Positions 44,265 through 51,981 of a DNA stretch of 64,000 nucleotides are shown one piece after another. Origin of the DNA: Candidatus Kapaibacterium sp. (GTDB lineage: Bacteria; Bacteroidota; Ignavibacteria; Kapaibacteriales; UBA2268). Each line of letters begins with the position of its first letter. The stretch's first letter is position 1. The notes beneath the pieces were generated by a model. It did no database searches. It was not told the origin of the DNA and saw nothing but the letters and a program-made list of their open reading frames with translations. The stretch lies in contig JAMLHE010000004.1 of assembly GCA_023957315.1 (NCBI GenBank), forward strand, positions 124,001 to 188,000, in the 5' to 3' direction. The position numbers were made by a program, and so were the translations under genes.

Positions 44265-44821
44265 TGTCTTTTACTCTGTTTAGTTTTCATTCTTAAAACG
44301 TTTGAGCATCTCAAATGTTTTAGAAAAAGATTCCGAAGCAAGTTCGGAATGAAAATTTGTGCCTGCAATGCCATTATTATGATTTCTCCAAGTCGCAATT
44401 TAACCAAGTCCTGAGTTTCGTTACCTAACCTTTCATACAAGTTGTGCGCATAATAGTCATCGAATTGAATTATATTGCATTTGAAAATCCACAAATCATC
44501 ACACCTATTCAACTCCTCTGATAGCTCGCCAATTAAATATGCTCCCTTATATGTATCAATATCCTCATCAATTATTGCTTTTGCAATAATCAAAGCCATA
44601 GTCATATGGTCGAACTTGTCCGGCAAATATGGAGCAAATGCTTTATCAACTAAATCTCTTATATCACTCTGAGTAGGTTTGTTTAATCCGGCTAATTCTA
44701 TCATATGCTTATTTTCTATTCCGTTTTCAATAAATGTAACAGCATAAGTTGGTAATTCTTCCGGGTACACCCAATCCAGCTTATATAATGTATAAACGAG
44801 TTCCGGTTTTAGTTCTTTCAT
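44261..44821 (-). CDS. Unknown protein whose last 30 codons may be foreign
   Basis: The 186-residue frame starts MKELKPELVYTLYKLDWVYPEELPTY and has an acidic, globular look for about 150 residues (a cluster EELNRCDDLWIFKCNIIQFDDYY), with no known family. The end (LLRNLFLKHLRCSNVLRMKTKQ) is basic and unlike the rest. A different frame through the same DNA gives the protein-like end FSKTFEMLKRFKNEN, and a TTCCGAA/TTCGGAA palindrome (44331-44349) lies there. I suspect this gene was truncated where the sulfur block joined it. It has a promoter cassette copy (44848-44879). Confidence 0.5.
   Translation of the reverse strand: MKELKPELVYTLYKLDWVYPEELPTYAVTFIENGIENKHMIELAGLNKPTQSDIRDLVDKAFAPYLPDKFDHMTMALIIAKAIIDEDIDTYKGAYLIGELSEELNRCDDLWIFKCNIIQFDDYYAHNLYERLGNETQDLVKLRLGEIIIMALQAQIFIPNLLRNLFLKHLRCSNVLRMKTKQSKRQ
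44331..44349. repeat. TTCCGAA palindrome at sulfur-block edge
   Basis: TTCCGAA-GCAAG-TTCGGAA, 19 bp, lies in the last codons of the ORF at 44261-44821 and resembles a dispersed repeat of related genomes. It may mark a rearrangement junction. Confidence 0.5.
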
Positions 44822-44847
44822 TGCTTTCCTTATATAAAACTACAATC

Positions 44848-44879
44848 CAAATATACACATTCCTAATTACATATGCAAA
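44848..44879 (-). promoter_or_regulatory. Shared promoter cassette, copy D
   Basis: Minus-strand TTTG, 20-nt spacer with TAATTAGGAATGTG, then TATATTTG, ending 27 nt before the start codon at 44821. Confidence 0.82.
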
Positions 44880-44971
44880 ATTATTGTAGTAAATGGGTGT
44901 TTTCGGTAGTATTTTTGGCGAAAAAATGTTTGATTTGGCTCTTATGTTATTAAGTCACGCTTGTTGAGTCG

Positions 44972-45110
44972 TTAAATATTTTGAATAGCAATCCTTCTTA
45001 TGTCTTTCAATTTTTTAAAATGCGAAGGCGTCAACCCTGTCATCTTCTTGAACTGCATTGATAAGTGTTGAGCACTAAAGAGCCGATTTCGGAGAAACTT
45101 TGTTACAGCC
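44972..45110 (-). pseudogene. AraC-family HTH C-terminal fragment
   Basis: A minus-strand frame reads RLFSAQHLSMQFKKMTG, then LTPSHFKKLKDIRR and a stop at 44972. This matches the second helix-turn-helix of AraC/XylS regulators (sequence of the FSSQSHFSR-x-FKK-x-TG-x-TP type). No start, N-terminal domain or first helix-turn-helix is present upstream, where the N-formylglutamate amidohydrolase gene ends at 45143. It is therefore a 5'-truncated remnant. The gap 44822-45142 holds only this and the promoter cassette. Confidence 0.65.
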
Positions 45111-45142
45111 AAAGCAGGGGAGCGGTGGTAGATGGGGAGCTT

Positions 45143-45889
45143 TTACAAGCTGTTTTTCATTTCGCGTATGAAATCTCTCGTTACTTTTTTGATTTTTTCA
45201 TATCCTTCAGATTTCACATTTGACGGTTCGTCCAAATATAGCTTTCTGTTGATTTCAAGCATTATAGATTGAACATTTTGCTTCTTATTATAGTGCTCCA
45301 TTGGCACGATTGTACCTTTGTATGGATAGTCTATACCTAAAGTATATCCGGCTTTCTCAAAAAATGCAACAGATTTGTCAATTAGTTTTTGGGGAGTATG
45401 GAATGAATCGGTGCCAATATTGAAATCCGGGCGATTGTGTTTTTTATGCAAGTCTCTAATCAGTGGCTTGCTCGGAAAAGAATGGCAATCAATAATCAAA
45501 GCTTTCTCGAAAGATTTCAATTGCTGATTAACTGATTGGCTGAGTTTTTGATGATGACGCCAATAATAGCCTTGCAAAATTCTTTCTCTCAAAGCCGGTG
45601 AAATGGTGCGAATCACTTCGCCATCATCGCTATTCTCGTACAGGACACCCATCCCGAATTGTGCCATAATCTCCTGCGAATCATCTGCAAATCGCTCCGG
45701 GTCGCAAAATATTCTTGAAAAATCAGCAATAATCATATCATCCTCATCAGAATGAAATAAATCTTCAGTATGCCAATCTGTCAATTTCAAAATCTCCTCT
45801 TCCAATTCCTTCTTACTCACAATGAATCCCTCTCTAATAGGAATCCTAGTAGAGGAATGAGGAATATGTAGAATGATTTGTTGTTTCAT
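45143..45889 (-). CDS. N-formylglutamate amidohydrolase family protein
   Basis: The 248-residue protein starts ILHIPHSSTRIP, the family signature, with the later metal/active residues in DWHTEDLF, IIDCHSFPSKP and MLEINRKLYLDE. Members (HutG-like) hydrolyse N-formyl-L-glutamate to glutamate and formate in histidine catabolism, but many stand alone with unknown acyl-amide substrates. There are no hut genes in the window, so the substrate is not certain. A remnant of an AraC-type regulator lies just downstream, and a copy of the covarying palindrome (45924-45942) is upstream of the start. Confidence 0.88.
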   Translation of the reverse strand: MKQQIILHIPHSSTRIPIREGFIVSKKELEEEILKLTDWHTEDLFHSDEDDMIIADFSRIFCDPERFADDSQEIMAQFGMGVLYENSDDGEVIRTISPALRERILQGYYWRHHQKLSQSVNQQLKSFEKALIIDCHSFPSKPLIRDLHKKHNRPDFNIGTDSFHTPQKLIDKSVAFFEKAGYTLGIDYPYKGTIVPMEHYNKKQNVQSIMLEINRKLYLDEPSNVKSEGYEKIKKVTRDFIREMKNSL

Positions 45890-45923
45890 GGTTTAATTTT
45901 AATATTATGTGACCGGCTAATTT

Positions 45924-45942
45924 CTCTCAGCAGTGCCGAGAG
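45924..45942. repeat. Intergenic palindrome, copy 4
   Basis: CTCTCAGCAGTGCCGAGAG is identical to the copy in the DUF1016 gene at 39123, with flanks AATTT and TTTTTGG. It sits between the N-formylglutamate amidohydrolase start and the end of the second methyltransferase gene. Confidence 0.7.
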
Positions 45943-45989
45943 TTTTTGGGGATTTCATTCTTTAGGTAGTTCCTTTTAACCATTCGTCC

Positions 45990-46877
45990 TTACCATTTCT
46001 TCAAGTTAATTTCTGCTCGATATTCTTCGTATGGTTCTTCAACTAAAAATAACTCAAGTTCTTTTTTGTTGTTGAAACCGCCAATTTTCTGTCTGTAAGT
46101 TGCATAAGTTTTAGGATTCTCAATTTCTAATTTTCTGTTCATACTTATTGTCAAGTATTCTTCATCTTGATCAATTCCTAAAAATCTTCTATTTGCCAAA
46201 TTAGCTGCAATTCCTGTTGTTGAACTGCCTGCAAAAGGATCTAAAATCCAAGCGTTTGGTTTTGTAGAAGCTAAAATAAGTCTTGTCAAAACCGATAAAG
46301 GTTTCTGTGTTGGGTGTTTTCCACAAGATTTTTCCCAAGGTGCAATTGCTGGCAATTTCCAAACGTCTTTCATTTGTTTATCGCCATTTAATTGCTTCAT
46401 AAGCTCGTAGTTGAAATAATGCGGAATTTTCTCATTTTTTCTTGCCCAAATGATTTGTTCTGATGAATGTGTAAAGTAACGACACGAAAAATTGGGTGGA
46501 GGATTTGTCTTTTCCCAAGTTACAATGTTGAGAATTTTAAATCCTAATTCTATTAAAATTTGTCCAACTGAAAAAATGTTGTGCATTGTTCCGCTAATCC
46601 AAATTGTCGCATCATCTTTCATCTTATCACGAACTAATGAAAGCCATTTACGGTTGAAGTCGTTTATAAATTCAAATCCTTCGGATTTGTCCCATTTTCC
46701 TTTATTTACACTTACAATTTGTCCGTTTTGTATTGACAGTCCATTGTTTGATAAAAAATAGGGTGGATCAGCAAAAACCATATCAAATTTGTGATCAAAT
46801 TGAGGCAAAAGTTCCATTGTATCTCCTTTTAAGAGATAGAAATTTTTGTCGTCCGATTTGAAAAATGGTTTAAGCAT
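45990..46877 (-). CDS. DNA adenine methyltransferase M2 (DpnA-like) of the GATC system
   Basis: The 295-residue beta-class N6-adenine methyltransferase has the catalytic DPPYFLSNNG (motif IV) first and the SAM-binding DPFAGSSTTGIAA (motif I) near the end, with KHPTQKP between them. In DpnII-type systems the second methyltransferase (DpnA) modifies GATC and can act on single-stranded DNA, aiding establishment of the system. Its start overlaps the endonuclease stop by one base (TAATG). The order M1, R, M2 resembles MboI. Recognition of GATC is inferred from family membership. Confidence 0.9.
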   Translation of the reverse strand: MLKPFFKSDDKNFYLLKGDTMELLPQFDHKFDMVFADPPYFLSNNGLSIQNGQIVSVNKGKWDKSEGFEFINDFNRKWLSLVRDKMKDDATIWISGTMHNIFSVGQILIELGFKILNIVTWEKTNPPPNFSCRYFTHSSEQIIWARKNEKIPHYFNYELMKQLNGDKQMKDVWKLPAIAPWEKSCGKHPTQKPLSVLTRLILASTKPNAWILDPFAGSSTTGIAANLANRRFLGIDQDEEYLTISMNRKLEIENPKTYATYRQKIGGFNNKKELELFLVEEPYEEYRAEINLKKW

Positions 46878-47716
46878 TAAATTTCAACTAATCCTTCGTT
46901 CTTTATTTTCTCAATAAACAAATGAAGAGTCGAAAGATTGTATAAACTTGGAATAACGCTAAATGCCTCTTCAAGTTTGTTTTTGGCTGAATGCCAACCT
47001 TGTCCGTCTGTAATCCAAACAAATTCGTAATTTTTGTATTGGTTTATTTTCAGAGCAACATCAGTGTAAGACCTTGCAGTTTCATTAAGTTTCGAACCAC
47101 CGCTGTTGTAATAATTGGTTTCAATCAAATACGTTTTCTTTTTTGTTTTAATAACAAAATCAAATCGTTTTATATCTGCTCCTAAACTTATGATTTCGGG
47201 ATAGATTGTATTGATAACTTCTTTTTTATAAATTATGTCTGCATTATCGAAAAATAGTGACACCGCTTTTGACATATTCGCACCACCTCTGTTTTTTCTC
47301 GCGTTTGTATCTAAACCAACTTCAATTCCGAAAACGTAATCCACAAGGTTTGTGATATTCTTATTTCTGAATACATCTCCCAAACCTGTTTCTTCAATGT
47401 ATTCGGTAATTGATTTTGAAGAATGAAAATAGGTATCAAGAAAAACAATGTCACCATTGCTATTAAAGGTTTTTGCTTTCTTATTTTTACGAACTGCTAT
47501 TAGAATGTCAATAACTTCAAAAACCTTCGGATTCTCGTCATAAAGTTCTTGGATTGCTTCACCTAAATTCTCTTTGCCAATCAAGTAATTTAATTGGTTG
47601 AGTTTGATTGCAATTTTAGAAACGTTGCTTTTTATTTTCTTAAAATCAGTGAAATAGCCAAGTGTTGCATTGGTTTCTGAAAGTTGTGATAAGAAGATTT
47701 TAAATTGCTCTGACAT
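46877..47716 (-). CDS. Type II restriction endonuclease, DpnII/MboI family (GATC)
   Basis: The 279-residue protein contains the DpnII-family stretch GLDTNARKNRGG (around residue 153) and a PD-(D/E)XK-type core RFDFVIKTKKKTYLIETNYYNSGGSKLNE, in which D and the E-x-N region supply metal ligands. DpnII enzymes cut unmethylated GATC before the G. It overlaps the upstream dam-like gene by 17 nt and the downstream methyltransferase by 1 nt, so the whole operon is tightly packed. Length equals that of characterised DpnII (about 288). Confidence 0.9.
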   Translation of the reverse strand: MSEQFKIFLSQLSETNATLGYFTDFKKIKSNVSKIAIKLNQLNYLIGKENLGEAIQELYDENPKVFEVIDILIAVRKNKKAKTFNSNGDIVFLDTYFHSSKSITEYIEETGLGDVFRNKNITNLVDYVFGIEVGLDTNARKNRGGANMSKAVSLFFDNADIIYKKEVINTIYPEIISLGADIKRFDFVIKTKKKTYLIETNYYNSGGSKLNETARSYTDVALKINQYKNYEFVWITDGQGWHSAKNKLEEAFSVIPSLYNLSTLHLFIEKIKNEGLVEI

Positions 47717-48623
47717 ATTCTTTGCTTTTCGTTTGGTTTGTAATCAAGAGTTCTTTTAACGAACCTCTCTTCTCCGGATTAGCATTAATACTTCTTCTTG
47801 CGTCAACCCTTTGAATATTGAAGTCAGAATATAAATCGTCAAAGAAATTATCGTTAATATCTTTTCCTTTAAGGTCAGAATTGCTCAAAATCCAATTATG
47901 GTTTAGAGAATCAACTTTGGTACAAAAATCCCTCAATCTGATTTGCTCATTGTCATTAAAATCGTACTTTGCATATGCGTTGAAACTTGACGTTTCGCTT
48001 AATGGCTTATAAGGTGGATCAAAATAAAACAGTGTGTTCGCTTCTGCAAACTTCAAAGTAGCTTGATAATCACCACACAAAATTTCCACCTTTTGTAAAG
48101 CCTTGTTTACGGCAAGAATATTTTCTTTGTCGCAAATAGTTGGTTGTTTGTAACTGCCCATAGGAACATTGAATTCATTCTTGCGATTCACTCTATACAA
48201 CCCATTGAAACAAGTACGATTTAGAAAAATAAACAAAGCCGCTTGACCGCTTTGCTCTTCATTTCTTGCGTTGTACAATTCTCTTTTATGGTAGTAATAG
48301 AGTTTCTTTTTTTCTTCGTTACCTTTCAAATCGTGAAATTCATTTTGTAAAATTTCAAGTATTGATATTAGTTCTTTTGGTTTTGAAGCAATGATTCTAT
48401 ATGTATTGATTAAGTCTTCGTTGATGTCATTTATAACAGCTCTTTCAAGGTTTGGGAACTTGTTTATCATCGAAAAAAGTACAGCCCCGCTGCCTACAAA
48501 AGGCTCAATATATGTGAATTCATCTCTCGAAATGTCTTTTGGCAAAGCCTTTTCGATATCATTTATGAGTTGGGTTTTCCCACCTGCCCATTTCAAAAAC
48601 GGTTTTGCTATTTTTTCTATCAT
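47700..48623 (-). CDS. dam: DNA adenine methylase, Dam/DpnM-type (GATC)
   Basis: The 307-residue alpha-class methyltransferase starts FLKWAGGKTQL (motif I) and has YIEPFVGSGAVLF and the catalytic FYFDPPYKPLS (motif IV), with FNRTCFNGLYRVN, a Dam/DpnM signature. It methylates adenine in GATC and protects against the DpnII-like nuclease encoded next. The promoter cassette E (48706-48737) lies 83 nt upstream and is likely to drive all three genes. The endonuclease start lies within its last codons (17-nt overlap). Confidence 0.92.
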   Translation of the reverse strand: MIEKIAKPFLKWAGGKTQLINDIEKALPKDISRDEFTYIEPFVGSGAVLFSMINKFPNLERAVINDINEDLINTYRIIASKPKELISILEILQNEFHDLKGNEEKKKLYYYHKRELYNARNEEQSGQAALFIFLNRTCFNGLYRVNRKNEFNVPMGSYKQPTICDKENILAVNKALQKVEILCGDYQATLKFAEANTLFYFDPPYKPLSETSSFNAYAKYDFNDNEQIRLRDFCTKVDSLNHNWILSNSDLKGKDINDNFFDDLYSDFNIQRVDARRSINANPEKRGSLKELLITNQTKSKEYVRAI

Positions 48624-48705
48624 TACTCTTTCAAATTAAAAAATTTGGTCAAAATTATCAATTGTTAGATTGACATTATTGTATTTCTAACATCATCACT
48701 CCCCC

Positions 48706-48737
48706 CAAATATACACATTCCTTTCTACATACCCAAA
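48706..48737 (-). promoter_or_regulatory. Shared promoter cassette, copy E (GATC R-M operon)
   Basis: Minus-strand TTTG, 20-nt spacer with GGAATGTG adjoining the -7 box, and TATATTTG. It ends 83 nt before the methylase start codon at 48623. Confidence 0.82.
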
Positions 48738-48841
48738 TATTTGACAATGTCAATCTTCCTAAAATTTTCAGTTGCATTTCCATCTCTTCCGAGTGAAAAA
48801 TTTGTATAAAAATGTGTTTCAAATCGTCTAAATTTCGTAAG

Positions 48842-48885
48842 TTTACAAATTGAAACCACTCATTTTAAAATATGTGGTTTGTAAA
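48842..48885 (+). promoter_or_regulatory. Inverted repeat upstream of prkA
   Basis: TTTACAAA and AACCAC on the left match GTGGTT and TTTGTAAA on the right, with a short asymmetry. The element ends 43 nt before the prkA start. A TATAAT-like box follows at 48891-48896. It may be an operator; regulator unknown. The interval 48624-48927 otherwise has only promoter copy E. Confidence 0.45.
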
Positions 48886-48927
48886 ATTGTTTATAATGTA
48901 AGAGAGTTCAATTAGAGGAAAATTACT

Positions 48928-51006
48928 ATGAACGAGAAAAATGATAGTCTTGTATCAGCGAACAGTTTAGATTTTCATGTTAGCAAAGTAATCAGTGGGG
49001 AACGCCGTTTCGAGAACGTTTTCCAAGCTGTCACTCGGATGATTTTGGATTATCCGAACGGAATCCGCAAAATCACCGTGAATGGGCGCCCAACCTACGA
49101 TTTCCAGCTTTTCCGCAAACCCGGAAAGCATATCGTCGGGATGTACGACGAAATTAACAGCTTGGTGTCCTTTGTCAAAGATGCGGCTGATGGCGGTTCT
49201 TCAGCCGAAATGGCGTTTGTGCTAATCGGCGAGCCCGGCAATGGCAAAACCTTCCTTGTGGATTACCTCAACCGCTGCTACCGCGAGTTTTGCTCCGAAG
49301 AGCCTAATAGGCGCTACACTTTTAAGCTGAAGAATCTCGACAAAATCGGCGGCTACGGCAAAATCACGTCTATCGAATCTCAAACTTTCGAAGACCCGCT
49401 GATACTGGCAATGAATCTCTTTGAAGACCGCGACAAGAATATCGAGTATTTCGAGAAAATGGGTGCAGACGAGGAACAAATCATGTCCTATTTCAAAAAG
49501 TTCAGACCTCTCGGGGCTTGCTCCGACTACATTTTCCACCAAATTCGCAACTATTGCGACGGCGACATCGAAAAGATGAAAGCCTTCGTCGAAATCATCC
49601 CGATTCCGATTAGCGAAACTCGTGGCACTCTGACCGGAAAATATGCCGCAAAGGACAAAATCACCTCGTCCGCAGTGGATTTGCTGGGCGATGAATCAAT
49701 TTCACGCTTACTGCACATCACCGACACAAATAATCCATACAGATTCGACCTGCGTCGCGGAGCATTGGCACGTGTTGCAGGTGGCGGGATTCATTTCGCG
49801 GATGAAATTTTCAAAAACAAGCGCGACCTCGTCCAAGTCTATCTCGGCGTCATCCAAAATCGTTCAATCGAAATCGAAGGCTTCAAGTGGCCCCTCGACA
49901 CTTTAATCATTGCAACAAGTAATAACGCGGAATTCCAAAGATTTTTAGAAGAAAAAGAACAAGCTCCAATCGTTGACCGTTGCCGTTTGTGTTACATGGC
50001 TCACAACACTAACTATCAATTGCAAAAGGAACTTACACGGCTTTCCATCGGTAGTCTCGAAAAAACTACTTTCGCGGGCGAAAAGCTGCACATTGACCCG
50101 AATTTGAATTACGCACTTTCGATTTCCTTCATTTTATCGCGTATGCCACATACGGACAAGTTGACTTCCATCGAGATGATGAAGCTCTCCGCAGGCGAAG
50201 TTGCGGGCGAAAAGAGCGTCAAAACTCTGTCGGAAGTGATTGACCAACTTAACCGCGAAACCGACATCACGAAGCGATTTGGGCAAAAGGGCATGGGGCA
50301 CCGTAATTTGGGGCGTGCAATCCAAATTTTGCTCGAAAAATCCGAGACTCAAGAAGGCAAATGTATGTACGCCGGCGACGTGTTCCCCGCGATTGAAGCC
50401 GTGATTCTGGACTACGTGCAAGACCCCAACGACCGCGCCAAATACCTGAACGATTTGAAAATCGCGAAATCCTTGCACCGCGAAAATATCATGACCTCAA
50501 TTTTCAACGCCTACATGGACGAGCCCGATGCCATCCAAAAGGACGTGCTGAATTACGTCAACATGATTATCGGGATTGATGCCAAAAACCTCAGCCCAAA
50601 CAAGGTCTGGACTTATCGCGACCCGCAAACAGGCAAAATTATTTCGCTCAAAATTGACGAAAACTTCATTGACAGCGTCGAATCGCGGCTCGGGCTGAAA
50701 AGCAAAGAGCAGAAGCAGTCGTACCGCACCACGATTTCCAAAATCTACGGGCAGAAGATGATTCAAGACCCCAACTACGATTTCATGGACAACAACGATT
50801 TGGTCAAAGCGGTCACTGACGTCAGGCTCAAATCCGACATTGCCGGAGCAGGAAGCCTCGTAGGGGCGCTCTCCAACCGTACTAACGACGAAAACCAAAA
50901 CCTTTACAATCGGATGATAAAAACGATGATTGAAAAGCTCGGCTACGACGTCACTTGCGCCGAAAAAACTATCGAATACTTCTGCACTCCGGAGGACGCT
51001 TCGTAG
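48928..51006 (+). CDS. prkA: PrkA-type serine protein kinase with AAA+ ATPase domain
   Basis: The 692-residue protein has a Walker A GEPGNGKT (residues 101-108), the AAA+ PrkA region with GGIHFADEIFKNK and ATSNNAEFQRF, and the conserved helical C-terminal half (about 420-660) that includes SIEMMKLSAGE. PrkA is part of a prkA-yeaH-spoVR type stress/starvation gene set, but those partners are absent from the window. The gene uses visibly more G and C than its neighbours (roughly half of many lines against about 30-38% around it), and its codon choice differs, suggesting a different history. A hairpin follows the stop. A broken copy of its 3' end lies at 56089-56178. Confidence 0.88.
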   Translation: MNEKNDSLVSANSLDFHVSKVISGERRFENVFQAVTRMILDYPNGIRKITVNGRPTYDFQLFRKPGKHIVGMYDEINSLVSFVKDAADGGSSAEMAFVLIGEPGNGKTFLVDYLNRCYREFCSEEPNRRYTFKLKNLDKIGGYGKITSIESQTFEDPLILAMNLFEDRDKNIEYFEKMGADEEQIMSYFKKFRPLGACSDYIFHQIRNYCDGDIEKMKAFVEIIPIPISETRGTLTGKYAAKDKITSSAVDLLGDESISRLLHITDTNNPYRFDLRRGALARVAGGGIHFADEIFKNKRDLVQVYLGVIQNRSIEIEGFKWPLDTLIIATSNNAEFQRFLEEKEQAPIVDRCRLCYMAHNTNYQLQKELTRLSIGSLEKTTFAGEKLHIDPNLNYALSISFILSRMPHTDKLTSIEMMKLSAGEVAGEKSVKTLSEVIDQLNRETDITKRFGQKGMGHRNLGRAIQILLEKSETQEGKCMYAGDVFPAIEAVILDYVQDPNDRAKYLNDLKIAKSLHRENIMTSIFNAYMDEPDAIQKDVLNYVNMIIGIDAKNLSPNKVWTYRDPQTGKIISLKIDENFIDSVESRLGLKSKEQKQSYRTTISKIYGQKMIQDPNYDFMDNNDLVKAVTDVRLKSDIAGAGSLVGALSNRTNDENQNLYNRMIKTMIEKLGYDVTCAEKTIEYFCTPEDAS

Positions 51007-51025
51007 AGCCACTTAATATTTAATA

Positions 51026-51064
51026 AATGACGGGATGGGTAGTAAATAAACTTGTCCCGTCATT
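51026..51064 (+). terminator. Hairpin after prkA
   Basis: AATGACGGGA pairs perfectly with TCCCGTCATT over a 19-nt loop, 19 nt after the prkA stop. No T run follows, so termination is possible but unproven. Confidence 0.55.
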
Positions 51065-51122
51065 GTTAGAGAGAGGGGAAGGATTAAAATGAAAATTGAA
51101 TCTGATATAAAATGGAATTAAA

Positions 51123-51470
51123 ATGCTAGCAGTTAGTAATTATATAGTCTATTGGATAATGATTGTTATTAACCTTCTACATTTCATATTTTTCATAACT
51201 ACCTGTCTTAGTGCATTAAGCTATTTCGGTTGGTATAATAAGGACTTCAATATTGATACAAATCATTTATTTTTCAACATAGGTAGATATTTCCTTATGA
51301 TTACAATTATTGTTTTGATTATAAATATTTTATCGATATACTTTTCAAAGCATTCAAAATATATTTCAGTTTTTGGTTTCAATAAGATATTTAAAACATA
51401 CATGTTATATTTTCCAATTTTAACGATAATTACTTGGGTTGCTTTTCTCATTTTAATGTTTGAGCCATAA
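51123..51470 (+). CDS. Small three-span membrane protein, unknown
   Basis: The 115-residue protein has three hydrophobic stretches (about 8-32, 54-72 and 90-112). It starts after a 10-codon reading frame with a good AGGGGAAGGA site (51072-51120), which may be a short leader. No family is recognised. It opens a run of four AT-rich small exported or membrane genes on the plus strand between prkA and the DUF1801 gene. Very low GC suggests accessory or lineage-specific DNA. Confidence 0.55.
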   Translation: MLAVSNYIVYWIMIVINLLHFIFFITTCLSALSYFGWYNKDFNIDTNHLFFNIGRYFLMITIIVLIINILSIYFSKHSKYISVFGFNKIFKTYMLYFPILTIITWVAFLILMFEP

Positions 51471-51494
51471 TTTAATATACTTGGAGATTCAACA

Positions 51495-51620
51495 ATGAAA
51501 ATGCGTTTAATTAAAATCATAAAACTATTTTGCTTGTACTCGATATTTTTGCTTCTTGTAATTCTGAGGAGTCAATTAAGTGAAACTATTAATGTTAATA
51601 CTGGTATTCTTTCTACTTAA
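51495..51620 (+). CDS. Possible 41-residue membrane peptide
   Basis: The frame MKMRLIKIIKLFCLYSIFLLL continues to a stop at 51620. It has a basic N-terminus, one hydrophobic span and a polar end, in a different frame from the next gene, whose GTG start lies inside it. It could be a real small protein, a leader or noise; it has no conserved family that I know of. Confidence 0.3.
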   Translation: MKMRLIKIIKLFCLYSIFLLLVILRSQLSETINVNTGILST

Positions 51621-51981
51621 AGGTTGCAGTACTCAAGTCGAATTGATAGATTTTAAAGTTGTGAAAATTGGAATTCAAAAGGTTGATTACAACGGAACAT
51701 ATTGGAATTCTTTAAAGGTTATTGAAACTGAAGAAACGATACTCGCTGTGATTGAAACAATTAACGAAGCTGATGAATTCAAGAGGGATAGACTAACTAA
51801 GTATCCACCGGCTTTATACAAAGTCATTCTTAATGATAGTTTAGAATTGGGCTTTTTGCCCGATCAACGTATATTTTTTATCAAAAATGATTTTTATCAA
51901 CTACGAAAACCACTGAAAATATTGGAAAACTTTAGTGCGGATGTAGTACTTGAAGAAATGATAGATTATAAGGAAAAATAA
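51580..51981 (+). CDS. Putative lipoprotein, unknown
   Basis: GTG start with a strong GAGGAG ribosome site 9 nt upstream. The 133-residue product has a short signal and a lipobox-like LKGC (about residue 16), followed by a mixed alpha/beta mature part with an acidic C-terminus. The stop is directly followed by the start of the next gene (TAA-ATG), so they are co-translated. No family recognised. The first 41 nt overlap a short membrane ORF in another frame. Confidence 0.6.
   Translation: MKLLMLILVFFLLKGCSTQVELIDFKVVKIGIQKVDYNGTYWNSLKVIETEETILAVIETINEADEFKRDRLTKYPPALYKVILNDSLELGFLPDQRIFFIKNDFYQLRKPLKILENFSADVVLEEMIDYKEK

Noticed and set aside
44261..44280. Programmed frameshift between the 44261 ORF and sqr
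   Set aside because: There is no slippery sequence, and sqr has a good start and complete N-terminal FAD motif of its own; the odd tail is better explained by a junction.
50134..51012. Minus-strand ORFs of 114 and 171 residues inside prkA
   Set aside because: They are caused by the GC-richer codons of prkA, which leave antisense frames open; no motifs.
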